Shown: positions 52,654-64,000, counted from the stretch's first letter. The stretch: 64,000 bases of DNA from Urophycis tenuis (GCA_036785325.1 JAXIVH010000002.1:3084889-3148888); one strand, 5' to 3'. Made by a program: numbers and translations. Notes: a model not told the origin generated them from the letters alone.

Positions 52654-55030
52654 CACCAAAAGGATGTTATCGCCTATGACAACATTGAGTAGCAAACTGT
52701 CAAGTGATGAGGTTCGTTGATAGATTTATAATTGCTATTTAGTCTATAAAACTATAGTGCATTAGGTAAAATAGGGTTTATGAAAGTTTTTAAAAAAGTA
52801 TCCTCTCTAGAGCCAGTAGACTGTTCTGGGCTGCCGTAGAAACATGGAGGTGCGGACCTCGTGGACCCACTCGCTTTAGATATAAAGAGTAAGGGTAAGG
52901 TAACTGAAACACAACACTACTTATTTTCATGGATTAAATGCTTATTAAAACATACCTATGAATACTTCATTCCATTTCTGCCAAGTCCATTCCTCTAGAT
53001 GCCACTAATTCCACATGCTGCACCTTTAAAAGTCGAAGCCATAAAATAAGGACTTTATTGCATGATATTTCATCACCAAGCATAAAAACAGAATAGCATC
53101 CAATTACTTAAAATGCGGTGACATTATTATTAGTAATTCAATTTTTCTGAAGTTTCAATTGTGACTCATCATTATACTTCCAAAGCTTTCACAGATGTCG
53201 TCGCTAGGAAGTTTCCGGAAATAAAGACTTCATGTGTGCTCGCAAAAAAGTTACTTGTAATTTTTGGTGGTAATTTCATGTCCAATCCTTCACGTCAGAG
53301 ATATCTAATTTATCGGATACGGCCCAACTTAAGTCACAATCCATCGCCAAAGGGGGTATCACAATGATGATTAAGTGTATGATCCATTGATGAAACCTTT
53401 TAATTTTCTGGATTATTAGGTTACAAAGATTCCATAGGTTACAAACTGGATGTCAGTGTCAACACTAAAGTTCCAATTATCGCCAAAGGTGTCGCTAAAG
53501 AGAACGCAACGGAAATCTTAGTCCGTTGATCTGCAAAGGCAACGCAGTAACAAAACAAAATACTAGTCTGGATTATTGTTGTCTAAACCAACTATGTAGG
53601 TCTACACATTATAAAAAGTTCCTCCTTTGAACATTTTTCTATCAAGCATTTATAAACCACAATGACCGTATTGAAGATGTGAGGATCTAAGGACCTGAAT
53701 ACATTCTTCAAATTGTTTGAAAATTTGAAGGAAGCATGCCCATACAATAAGGTCTTAACCTAAAGTTAAAAATCTAAACCTTTTTGGTTTTACAGTAAGG
53801 CTCTAATGGTAATTGCATTGTTAATGTAGTCGTCATTAACACATGAATAAAACATGCATTCGATAGGCAGGAGAGTAAATAGGTGAGTATGTGATTAGGA
53901 GTAGCCTGAGGTCAAACCAATTCGCAAATGCTTATTATAGCAAATTAGATCAAAGGAGCTCACATGAGTTATTAGATTTACAATATTGCTTCCGATTGTA
54001 TGTTCTGCCCTCTACTGTTCAAAAAGCACAACTTTTTTTAGGAAGCAAAAACAATGTTAAGCTTTTTGTATGTCTTGAATTCTTATAAATTGACCATGGT
54101 CGCGTCAATGGCTCAATAAACATAACGGAATTCCTTTTTCTGTGTTGAATTACATATTTTCTTCTCGGATGAGAAGCTTTCTAATTAAAGATAAGTGAAA
54201 ACGTCACAACCTTTGCCTATCAAAGTGTAAATATTGGGGCATGTATACACCTTCTCTATTTCCCAGAACCAGACAGAACACCAAGCTCTAATCTGGTCCT
54301 AATGCCTACAGCTGTTGGATTCTCCTGGGAGGGCATGTCTGGACTTCCCCTGGGCTATAAGTCCTGAGGTGGCAAGAAGTTTGCAGAGACTGAGAGATAC
54401 GATGGTTGAGGCTTTGGCTTCTTTCTAAATCAGAAAAGCTGATGGTCTGTAACCTCATAAAGAGATCAAATGCCACATGAATAAGTGATTTCTAACACTT
54501 CTCGCGGACTCCTCCTTTCACCCCCCCCCCCCCCCCCCCCCCCCAACATGTGGCCCACAGCAGTGTGAAAACTGATAAAGACAATAAGACTGCCTTTTTG
54601 TTTTCTTTCATCCTCACTTCCCAACATGCTATTATACTTGACTTCACCAATAACTCAATGTATGTGAGCAATATGTTCCATTGGTGTCCTACCTGTTACA
54701 TGTACATACAAATGTTACCTGTACATACAAATTCTGGGCATAGCATAGCATAGCATGCTTTTTGAATGGCTCCTCTAATAACTAATAAATAATTTCCTGA
54801 GATACCCTTTTTTGGAGTGTGTATGCTCCTATATGTGAATGTCAAAATGTATTGTATGGAGTATATGTTTAATAGGTCTATAATCAGGTCTACTACATTT
54901 ACATGTTATATAGGCCTTATACGCTTATTTTCCACCCATTTCCTCATTGCAGGAGAAAGGGATGACAGACATGCCCTGTTTCATGTCTGAACACAGTAGA
55001 CCTCCACGCTCAGAACAGACCTCACCTCTG
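52373..55030. other. Spacer between PIGV and ZDHHC18
   Basis: Mostly AT-rich, with no recognised gene. It has (GTA)n at 52619-52652, a poly-C run at 54522-54544 and an isolated AATAAA near 54115. A TATA-like motif (GGGCTATAAGTCC) lies at about 54351-54363 and is followed by a very short ATG frame. Confidence 0.5.
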
Positions 55031-55420
55031 GATGGCTACGTCATCACCCGAGCCGTGACGCGTGCGGTCTGACGCTCAAAGAAAAAAGACCAAGCCAGAC
55101 ATTTTGTAGCGTATCAACGACACGATAACGGTTTCCCACGGGTGAAGGTCAAAGTTTAACAATGGACTCGATTCCGTCACAACAACGCTAGATGTGGTTA
55201 CCTCAGTAAGAGGGGATTAAAACTCGCTCGACTGATGCCGCGGAGCTAGCTAACGTTAGCTGCTAGGCTGCGACGCTAAACCGGGCTATCCTCAAGTTGC
55301 CGGAGGATGAGGAGGTCTTGAAGAAATGGACGCGTTTTGAGCGGAAGATATAGCGTATCTTGTCAGGTACATGTGCCTTCAGCCGCCCCCCCCTCCTAGA
55401 CTGGACTCGGTCTCTGCACC
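55031..55420 (+). promoter_or_regulatory. ZDHHC18 promoter and 5' UTR
   Basis: A CpG-richer stretch than its surroundings, with a CRE-like TACGTCAT at 55037-55044 and several TGACG pentamers. It leads to the start codon at 55421 (CACCATGAAG, good context). No TATA box seen. Confidence 0.4.
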
Positions 55421-58400
55421 ATGAAGACTTGTGAGTACCAGCAGATAGACCCCCGGACGCTGTCCACGTCGCCCCCGGACGCACAGCGCCGCGCCGGGCA
55501 GAGCGTAGCGCAGCGGAGCCGGAAGAAATGGGAAGTTTTCCCTGGAAAGAATAGATTTTACTGCGATGGACGAATTATTCTCGCCAGACAGAGTGGCGTC
55601 CTCCCGTTGACACTGGGCCTTATTGTTGTGACTTGTGGCCTTTTCTTTGCGTTCGAGTGAGTATAACTTTGCGTGTGTGTTGTGTTGTACGTGGATAACA
55701 AGTTTGTGCCCCCCCCCCCCCCCCCCAATTTACATGCTGTTATGTTTTCTGATGTCTTCCACCCCGCAGCTGCCCGTACCTAGTGGAACATTTGACCGTC
55801 TTTATACCTGTGATCGGCGGAGTCCTTTTTGTATTCGTGGTCATCTCCCTTCTACAAACCAGTCTCACCGACCCAGGCATCCTGCCCAGGGCCACGCCAG
55901 ACGAGGCAGCAGACATAGAGCGGCAGATCGGTAGGACGGGTTTGGGAGATGCTAACTGGGTGGACAGATGGGACGAGAGGGGTTTACCTCCTCAGATCAC
56001 GGCCAGATGGACTGGGACCGTAGAGGACCATTTGGTGGCCCTAAGTGGATTACGGGTCCGGTCAAAAACATGAATTATCGTGCACTGCTCAAAGTCTATC
56101 TGTCGGCAGTCCTATCAAAGCATTACCAGTCCTATCAAACCATTACATACACTATATAATTTCAGCTCCAATGGGATTTCTCGCATGTACATTGTCCTAT
56201 GTAAGGGTCTGCTTGATGTAGGCACCCTGGTCATTGTTTCTGTGCGTTTATTGACGTTTTTTTTTTTTTTCATCTGTCCTTTGTCTAACCTTGAAGACAC
56301 CTCCGGGTCGTCTTCGTACCGGCCGCCGCCGCGCACCAGAGAGATCGTCATCAGGCAGCAGGTGGTGAAGCTCAAGTACTGCTTCACCTGCAAGATGTTC
56401 CGGCCCCCACGGACCTCCCACTGCAGCCTGTGTGACAACTGCGTGGGTAAGAAGGTGTCTCGTTTTTAGCAGGGTTTTTTTCCCCCCCGGTGAACAAAGT
56501 GTGATATTCTGTGATACTTTGCTGCAACCGTGGCGCATCAGGAGGGTTAGGTGTTCAGTCCGTGGCTGTGGTTGTGTATTAAAGCTTGTTCTTTATTCTT
56601 GGCAATGCACCGACACCCGCAGTCGTACATTAATGAACGTCAGCATGCAGTGTTTGGTATAAATATTAACTCTGACCGGAGCATTCCTGATCCACCTGCA
56701 TTGACACCATCACATGTGAGTGCACTCTTCTGCTTACGCAGCCCGCACCAGGAGAGTAGGGGGTGGTTCGTTGTGGCCCTGCACACATTATGAATATACA
56801 GCGCTAAGATAATGTGGCCACATCTGGCCCGGACCACCTACTAATGTGGTCTGGGTGATGGGGTCACAGTTGCCTCTGGGGTGGATGGATGCCTGTACTG
56901 AGGGCTGTACACTTGTGATCCCATCAGCCAAGATGGATGTTTATATGCCAGGTGTGAACAGGGCCTACCATTCTCACTAGAGAGATTGTAAGGGTTGTCC
57001 CCTTGTGATGAGCAGCAAACGTGATTGTGAGAGTGTTGTGATTGTGATGATGTCGTAGTGTTTTGGTGAAGCTGTTGTGATTGTGATGATGTCGTAGTGT
57101 TTTAGTGAATGTGTTGTGATTGTGATGATGTCTCAGTGTTTTGGTGAATGTGTTGTGATTGTGATGATGTCTGAATGTCTTGGTGAATGTGTTGTGATTG
57201 TGAGGATGTTTTTGTTGTGATTGTGATGTTTTGGTGAATGTGTTGTCATTGTGATGTTTTGGTGAATGTGTTGTTATTGTGAGGATGTTTTGGTGAATGT
57301 GTTGTGATTGTGAGGATGTTTTGGTGAATGTGTTGTGATTGTGATGATGTTTTGGTGAATGTGTTGTGATTGTGAGGATGTTTTGGTGAATGTGTTGTGT
57401 TTGTGAGGATGTTTTGGTGAATGTGTTGTGATTGTGAGGATGTTTTTGGTGAATGTGTTGTGATTGTGATGATGTTTTGGTGAATGTGTTGTGATTGTGA
57501 GGATGTTTTGGTGAATGTGTTGTGTTTGTGAGGATGTTTTGGTGAATGTGTTGTGATTGTGATGATGTTTTGGTGAATGTGTTGTGATTGTGATGATGTT
57601 TTGGTGAATGTGTTGTGATTGTGAGGATGTTTTGGTGAATGTGTTGTGATTGTGAGGATGTTTTGGTGAATGTGTTGTGATTGTGATGATGTCTCAGTGT
57701 TTTGGTGAATGTGTTGTGATTGTGATGATGTCTTAGTGTTTTGGTGAATGTGTTGTGATTGTGAGGATGTTTTGATGAATGTGTTGTGATTGTGATGATG
57801 TCTTAGTGTTTTGGTGAATGTGTTGTGATTGTGAGGATGTTTTTGTTGTGATTGTGATGTTTTGGTGAATGTGTTGTCATTGTGATGTTTTGGTGAATGT
57901 GTTGTTATTGTGAGGATGTTTTGGTGAATGTGTTGTGATTGTGAGGATGTTTTGGTGAATGTGTTGTGATTGTGATGATGTTTTGGTGAATGTGTTGTGA
58001 TTGTGAGGATGTTTTGGTGAATGTGTTGTGTTTGTGAGGATGTTTTGGTGAATGTGTTGTGATTGTGATGATGTTTTGGTGAATGTGTTGTGATTGTGCT
58101 GATGTTTTGGTGAATGTGTTGTGATTGTGAGGATGTTTTGGTAAATGTGTTGTGATTGTGAGGATGTTTTGGTGAATGTGTTGTGATTGTGAGGATGTTT
58201 TGGTGAATGTGTTGTGATTGTGAGGATGTTTTGGTGAATGTGTTGTGATTGTGAGGATGTTTTGGTGAATGTGTTGTGATTGTGAGGATGTTTTGGTGAA
58301 TGTGTTGTGATTGTGATGATGTTTTGGTGAATGTGTTGTGATTGTGAGGATGTTTTGGTGAATGTGTTGTGATTGTGAGGATGTTTTGGTGAATGTGTTG

Positions 58401-60962
58401 TGATTGTGAGGATGTTTTGGTGAATGTGTTGTGATTGTGAGGATGTTTTGGTGAATGTGTTGTGATTGTGATGACTGAATGTTGCTGCGTGGACGAGTAG
58501 CCCTCCCGTTATCCTAGCCGTTTAAAATCGGATCAGAACACGAGCGCGGCCACCTCGGGACGCTCGGGGTCTCGCTTAATCGGATCACAATCAGAATGTG
58601 AGCAAGAACCGACCATGAGACCCTCCAGACCGGACCGTTAGTGAAGTAGCAGTGAAAAGACCAGTCTAACCGAGGCCACAGGGGGGGCCATTAGTTTTGA
58701 CTTGTCGCTCTCGGGCTCGTCACCGCTGTGGTTGAAACCTGCCTCTTCTTGCAGAGCGGTTTGATCACCACTGCCCGTGGGTGGGGAACTGCGTGGGCAG
58801 ACGCAACTACCGCTTCTTCTACAGCTTCATCATCTCCCTGTCCTTCCTCACCTCGTTCATATTTGGCTGCGTCATCACGCACCTTACTTTACGTGAGTAC
58901 ACGCACGCAGACACACACACTGTATTACCCATTAGGAACATCTGGTTGATGCACGTTTTGCTTGATACTTGCCCTATTTAGTCGATATTCTGTTATGTAT
59001 TCATAATAATATCATAATATTCCATCTCTTCTATAGGATCCCAGTCAGGGAGTGGCCTCGTCCAGTCGATCCAGGAGAGTCCTGCAAGATATCCTTTATC
59101 ACCATCATTACCCTTTATCGTCTTATCATCATGGCCCCTTTAACATCATCAGCCCTTTATCATCTCATTACCCCTTTATCATCCCCACCATTTAGCATCA
59201 CCAGCCCCCCCACACACACATGCCCCCTCCTTCCTATGATCTCAGCCTCCTGACGTCGATGCTTGTGGTCTTCAGAACAAATGCGTGTACAGAGATGAGC
59301 GTGCTGTGGTGACAAGGTGGTGACAAGGTTTTTCCTGTTGCTTCGCCGGCCCTAAGCCCGCACATAATAGGATCACAGAGGGCAGAACGGAGCGTCACTA
59401 ACAACTCCATGGTGGGGGGGGGGGGTTAGCGTGGAGCCGGTCAGATAGCTGTCGGGCAGATGGTCCTTGAGGCGGGACAGCCTTGCTGGCTCACGTCCCT
59501 CTCCAGGATTTGGCGGCTGACGAGACGAATGACAAGCATTTTATGAATTGTTAGTCCTTTTCTCTTTTTATTTACTCTGTGGTGTCCTCAATGTGCATCT
59601 AAGGATGTTGATTACTGTTACTGCATGTTAAATACGTTGCTAACTGTAGGCCTACTCGGCTAATGGTAGGCCTACTCGGCTAACTGTAGGCCTATGCGGC
59701 TAACGGTAGGACTACGTGGGTAATGGTAGGCTTGCGGAGCTGATGGTAGGCCCACAGAGCTAATGGTGGCCTACGCGGCTAACGGTAGGACTATGCGGCT
59801 AACCGTAGGCCTACATGGCTAACAATAGGCCTCTCCATGAGCTGCTTGTCAAGACCTTGACTGCCCGCTGCACCGTGGTGGAGCTGGTGATCTGCTTCTT
59901 CTCCATCTGGTCAGTTCTGGGCCTCTCGGGCTTCCATACGTACCTGGTGGCCTCCAACCTCACCACCAACGAAGACGTGAGTCCTGCTGCGCTTTCTGTT
60001 CCGTTGCCCGGAGCAACGCTTTGACATGGCCTCCATTGTGGACGGACTGGGAATGCGGCATTGTTCAATAAAAGGGGACACGCGTGTGTTTTTTGGTTTG
60101 TTTCCAGATAAAGGGCTCCTGGTCCAGTAAAAGAGGCACAGAGGACAGCGTGAACCCGTACAGTCACAACAGCGTCTTCACAAACTGCTGCGTCACGCTG
60201 TGTGGACCCATGCCACCGAGGCAAGTAGACTCGGCTCGTAACCTCGCTGTTTTTCTCACACACTTCGAACCCATCGAGTCAGCGCTTGTCTTAAAATGCA
60301 ATATCCTTGAGTGGATCCTTTTTTCTGTTCACTATTCATCCAAGCAGCTTCAGAAACCACTTATTATGCATCAAGTGGATTGGGTTCACTATTCATTCAA
60401 CCAGCTTCAGAACCCACTTATTATGCATCAAGTGGATTGGGTTCACTATTTATTTAAGCTGCTTCAGAACCCAGTTTTTATGCATCAAGTTGATTCTGTT
60501 CACTATTCATTCAAGCCGCTTCGGAACCCACTCATTATGCATCAAGTGGATTGGGTTCACTATTCATTCAAGCTGCGTCAGAACCCACTTATTATGCATC
60601 AAGTGGATTGGGTTCACTATTTATTCAAGCAGCTTCGGAACCCACTTATTATGCATCAAGTGGATTGGGTTCACTATTCATTCAAGCTGCGTCAGAACCC
60701 ACTTATTATGCATCAAGTGGATTGGGTTCACTGTTCATTCAAGCTGCGTCAGAACCCACTTACTATGCATCAAGTGGATCAACCGGTTCCCCCGTTCCTC
60801 CCCTGCAGCCTGATTGACAGACGCGGCTCGGTTCCCCCTGACGACCCGTCGGCCGCCGCCGCCCCAGAGCTGGAGCTGCCTCCCTTCATGGCCAAGAGCG
60901 ACACGCGCATGGTAGGACGCCCCACCTCCCACCCACCCACCCCCTCCCTCCCGCCCCGCTAG
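55421..60962 (+). CDS. zdhhc18: Palmitoyltransferase ZDHHC18
   Basis: Eight coding exons: 55421-55656, 55770-55930, 56297-56446, 58755-58892, 59037-59088, 59874-59976, 60108-60220 and 60809-60962, giving 368 residues if the last exon reads on to the TAG at 60960-60962 (human 388). Landmarks: KWEVFPGKNRFYCDGR; four membrane segments; TDPGILPRAT; the cysteine-rich domain KLKYCFTCKMFRPPRTSHC; the catalytic DHHC at residues 186-189 with CPWVGNC; the TTxE motif TTNED; and the C-terminal NPYSH and SLIDRRG. It transfers palmitate to cysteines on Golgi membranes; Ras proteins are reported mammalian substrates. Intron 5 is U12-type AT-AC and intron 7 has a GC donor. The readthrough ending MVGRPTS resembles the human MVGGHP end. 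Later exons may replace it. Confidence 0.93.
56990..58475. repeat. 31-bp minisatellite with higher-order duplication, ZDHHC18 intron 3
   Basis: About 45 copies of a 31-base unit containing TTTTGGTGAATGTGTTGTGA, alternating GATGAT and GAGGAT at the unit boundary. A distinctive variant block around 57205 recurs at 57836, which shows a 631-base segmental duplication inside the array. Confidence 0.93.
59089..59873 (+). other. U12-type AT-AC intron 5 of ZDHHC18
   Basis: The donor ATATCCTTT is a perfect U12 AT-AC 5' splice site. ACCTTGACT contains the U12 branch core CCTTRAC, 13 bases before the terminal AC at 59872-59873. Joining 59088 to 59874 gives ESPASVVELVICFF, matching the mammalian ETPASVLELVICFF; no GT-AG pair does. 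The intron contains a 20-base minisatellite of about nine units (GCTAATGGTAGGCCTAC type) at 59640-59830. Confidence 0.88.
60221..60808 (+). other. ZDHHC18 intron 7: in-frame, stop-free GC-AG intron (exitron candidate)
   Basis: The donor is AG|GCAAGT and the acceptor CCCCTGCAG. Its length is 588 bases (196 codons), with no stop in the host frame. Retention would insert 196 residues between GPMPP and LIDRRG. Splicing restores the conserved PPSLIDRRG, so the spliced form is surely the normal one. Confidence 0.75.
60312..60780. repeat. 57-bp minisatellite inside ZDHHC18 intron 7
   Basis: Eight copies of a 57-base unit containing TTATTATGCATCAAGTGGAT. The unit is 19 codons long; read in the host frame it encodes PLIMHQVDWVHYSFKLRQN and variants. 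Confidence 0.95.
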
Positions 60963-61533
60963 CCTCCAGAGACCCACCCCCCCACCCCCCACCCCAGTGT
61001 ATGTCGTGGTGTATCCGTGTGCAGACTCCTGAAGCCCACCAGCTCAGAACCCTGGGCCCAGGCTCAGAGGGCCCGTGTACTTCCACACTATAGCGCCGTT
61101 CCACGTTCCTATTTAAAGTTGATCGTGGTTCTGCCCGTGCAAAAATAATGACTCTACTGTCTGACAATTTTTTATAGTTTTATCCTTGTTTACAAACTTT
61201 TTATACTTTTGGTAAAATATGATTATCATGCCTTATATTTGATCTACTGAACTTGAATGTAGTGCTACTGAGTTGGTATGTTTTTTTGCGGGGGTTGTAT
61301 GGAAGCACAGGAGTTGAGTTGTGAGTGAATGTTCTTGTGTTGGCTTTTCGTTTTTTGGATTGAGAATTTTATGTTTTTGCACAGAACTGGTCAAATGTGG
61401 CCAGGCTGAAATTGATTATTATTCCTACACAAATGTTATTGCATTCAAGGTTCTATTTTTTCACTTTATCACATTTATCTTAACACATATCATCTTGAGT
61501 AAAAACATGTTCGTTTTTTTTATGCTTTAAATG

Positions 61534-61539
61534 AATAAA
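61534..61539 (+). terminator. Possible polyadenylation signal for short ZDHHC18
   Basis: AATAAA (within AATAAATAAA), about 570 bases after the TAG at 60962. This fits a 3' UTR of the readthrough isoform. Confidence 0.45.
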
Positions 61540-61739
61540 TAAACATTTTATATATTTTTTGACTCTGATTTACGTTTACTCCCCTTTTCAACTCTTCCAT
61601 GATTAATACATATTGTGAACATTTTGTTGGCCTTTTCATTTGTACTTGTATCCTACTGTGTGGGAGTATGCGTTTCCCAGTTCCCCAGCAGCCCGTAGAG
61701 TCCTCAGTGTTGTGCTGTCTCTCCGTCCCGGTCTGGTAG

Positions 61740-61781
61740 GAGGAGAACTGTCAGGACTTTGCTTTGTCCTGCACGGCCTGA
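61740..61781 (+). CDS. Possible alternative last exon of ZDHHC18 (short)
   Basis: An acceptor-like GGTAG precedes a phase-0 frame, EENCQDFALSCTA, then TGA. It would splice from a donor GTAGGA at 60912 after exon 8. It is vaguely like the C-D-Q-C tract at the same place in ZDHHC14. Weak evidence; it may be chance. Confidence 0.25.
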   Translation, partial: EENCQDFALSCTA

Positions 61782-62398
61782 AGGTCACGGCCTGCGGGTC
61801 ACGACCTGCCTAGTGAACGGTAAGAGTTGGCCACGCCCCCCCCCCGAAAACCCAGCTCGCCATCTCGCCATCTCGCCGCCTGCCGTGTGTGCCGCGCCTT
61901 CAGTCCCGCTGTCGTCCTTTTTTTTTTTTTTACTTTCTGTGTTTGGGTCATTTCTTCTTGGTCGTCCCTTTTTGGTGTTTTAATCGGCTCATCCTCGTTT
62001 TCCACACACTGGGCCAGGGAGAGAGGAAGCGGGTTCTGAATGTGGGGCCATCGTTGATGGCGGTGTTTACTGTGAAGGTACATGCCTCGGTGTCTCCCAT
62101 CTCTGTTCCACAGCCGTGTTCTCCTCAACATCTCTCACCCGGCATTGGATGGAGTCGCTCCCCTTGTGTCCTCCGTGTGTTTTTGTTCTCACCTCGTCTG
62201 TTCTAACGGCCCGGCCTGTGTGCTGAACCCACTTCATCTCCTTTAACCCCACCGGTGCTGCCGTCGTCGTCTCCTCATTAACCACCACTTGCTGTGAAGC
62301 TGCTTCGTGTGATTGTTGCTGCTAGGCCTTCAAAGACACCTGTCGACCGTTTCTCACTCTCCTTTGACCCGTCCTCTCCTCTTCCTCCTCCTCCTCAG

Positions 62399-62773
62399 AG
62401 CGCCAAGGACCTCCTGGAGAGGGTGGTCCGCTCCTCAGACCTGTGCCTCCTGTGTCCGTCCTCTACCCCCAAGACCACTCCCCAGGGCCAGGGGGGGTGT
62501 GCAGCCACCGGCCCCCACTCCTCCTCCTCCACCACCACCTCCTCCTCCTCCTCCACCACCTCCTCTGAACCCGTGGCTCCAGGCTGCTGGGAGAGCCGGG
62601 CCCCCTGCCAGCCCGTGGCCGCTCCCTGCCTTCCTCGCGGCCGGCACGCCAAGAGGGCGTCGCTGCACTCCATTAACCCCGCCTTCCGCCTGGCCGCGCC
62701 CTCCCCCACGCTCGGCCACACCCCCTTGGTCGTGGGGAACGCCGTCGACCTCGCCTTCGTCCCGTCGCACTGA
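62399..62773 (+). CDS. Possible alternative last exon of ZDHHC18 (long)
   Basis: A good pyrimidine tract and CAG (ending 62398) precede a 124-codon phase-0 frame to a TGA at 62771-62773, with G/C-rich third positions. It begins SAKDLLERVVRSSDLCLLCP, has a serine/threonine-rich middle and ends VDLAFVPSH. Spliced after exon 8 at 60911 it would give a 476-residue protein with a long tail. I do not recognise the tail. It could also be an exon of an unrelated transcript. Confidence 0.4.
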   Translation, partial: SAKDLLERVVRSSDLCLLCPSSTPKTTPQGQGGCAATGPHSSSSTTTSSSSSTTSSEPVAPGCWESRAPCQPVAAPCLPRGRHAKRASLHSINPAFRLAAPSPTLGHTPLVVGNAVDLAFVPSH

Positions 62774-64000
62774 GCGGCGGGGGGGGGGTGGGGGGCGGAG
62801 ACGGCGGGGGCGAACAAACCAGAGAGAATCATGGGAAATGGTGTTTCTCCAAATGTTATGAATCTCAGGATTTCCGTTGCGAACGATGTGACGTTGGGCG
62901 GAGGGTTGTGTTAGTTATTTTTATTCAGGTTGGAGGTAAACTTAGTACATATATGTGTGTGTATATATATTATATATATATATCTTCATACCACACATGA
63001 CAGTATCCAGAGTGTGAAACAGCCATACCACATCCACAGAACCTCAAATCCTCTCTTTGCAGTTCTAGAACCACGACTGGCTCTGGAAGGATTATATCTG
63101 CCTTATTCACTGTACTTATGTTCTTCACTGTTATGCAAACCATAGTCTTCAGTGTTTTGACTTTTAGGGGGCCGGGCTTATTTCTCACTTCCCTGATTGG
63201 CCATTTCCAAAACGGTTGCACCCTGCTGTGTTGATCTTGAGCATCAGAACAACACTTAGGATCATTCACACGGTGAACGTGGTTTAAAGGAACGGGTCAA
63301 TCCCAGTGTGATCTGAATTACTGTGGGCAGCATGGTTCTTTTATTTACATACAGTATTTATCTTGTTTAGTGGAAACTGCAGAAGTATGTGATGATGGGT
63401 TTTGTGTTTGTGCGAGTACAGAATGGCTGTCAGTGTTTCATGGTGAGATGTTTTAAGGGTATTTTTTGTGGACCGTACTGTGGAAAACACTTCTGATATT
63501 TTGGGTGTCAATTAACATGTGTTAAGTTTTACTTATGTGGCATCCAAAAACTTGATTATGAAATCCAAACTATATTTTTGATTGAATTTGTTTTTATTTT
63601 TATTTTTTTATTTTCTTATCTAAATGCACATTGTACATGTCTTGATAGAGAATGAACTTGCTAGAGTTGACAAGTGGGTGGTTAGATCACATTTCCAGCA
63701 GAGTGAGGTGGTAAATCTAGATGACGCCTATTTTAAGGCTACAGAACCAGCGCAAGTGGCATGAAACTAGAACCTCCCAAGTCCTTGATTGCACATTGTT
63801 GTTCGGCAGTTGTCCACAGGGGGGCGGTATCTTCTCTAATATCTAGTATCTAGTATCTTCTCTAATAGTACCAACCAGAGGGGTACCAACCATTGGAGAG
63901 GAAACCATTTGACTTGCCTATAGTGAAGCTACACAAATGTTAAACGTTAGTGAAACGTTGTATGTGTATAATGGTGTTCCATTCATTCTGCAGCTTGATC
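62774..64000. other. Downstream sequence, no gene recognised
   Basis: Probable 3' UTR or spacer; AT-rich with a short (AT)n at about 62956-62981. No AATAAA was noticed before the window edge. Confidence 0.5.

Noticed and set aside
60307..60813. Two further frames (168 and 88 codons) through the ZDHHC18 57-bp array
   Set aside because: All three plus frames stay open because the unit is 57 bases; only the host-frame reading joins to real exons.

Overview
This is teleost fish nuclear DNA. The genes have short, canonically spliced introns, and very high GC in coding exons contrasts with AT-rich spacers. The window is unusually rich in (AC)n, (GA)n, (GTAT)n and poly-G/C tracts and in minisatellites. 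That density would suit a gadiform such as cod, but this is only an inference. Nine protein genes were rebuilt exon by exon from splice phase and remembered vertebrate family sequences; no search was run.

Layout, left to right: TMEM222 (+, 1355-3601); a trophoblast-glycoprotein (TPBG/5T4)-like leucine-rich-repeat receptor (+, 4391-5943); KDF1 (+, 7399-10544); NR0B2/SHP (-, 13211-14108); GPATCH3 (+, 17887-21235); GPN2 (+, 22190-24504); ARID1A (+, 19 coding exons, 27585-47849); PIGV (+, 50499-52372); ZDHHC18 (+, 55421-60962, with further possible 3' exons to 62773). This is the neighbourhood of human 1p36.11, reshuffled. SFN, NUDC, TRNP1, TENT5B, SLC9A1 and WDTC1 are not found between the genes present, NR0B2 is flipped, and the ARID1A-PIGV-ZDHHC18 block is inverted relative to GPN2-GPATCH3-KDF1.

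The genes are not an operon and do not form one pathway. They cover chromatin remodelling (ARID1A), bile-acid and metabolic transcription (NR0B2), GPI-anchor synthesis (PIGV), protein palmitoylation (ZDHHC18), RNA polymerase assembly (GPN2), epidermal differentiation (KDF1), Wnt/cell-surface signalling (TPBG-like), a G-patch protein (GPATCH3) and a membrane protein of little-known role (TMEM222).

The most interesting signals lie in non-coding parts. (1) ZDHHC18 intron 7 is 588 nt long, divisible by three, free of stops in the host frame, has a GC donor, and is filled by a 57-bp minisatellite that would encode 19-residue repeats: an exitron candidate. (2) A cluster of nuclear-receptor motifs, including an IR-1 (FXR type) and a perfect LRH-1 site, lies 2.7 kb upstream of NR0B2. 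(3) Minor-spliceosome (U12) introns occur in ZDHHC18 (AT-AC) and probably in GPN2. (4) ARID1A carries repeat expansions and lacks one conserved segment. (5) Several perfect hairpins and phased minisatellites are present.
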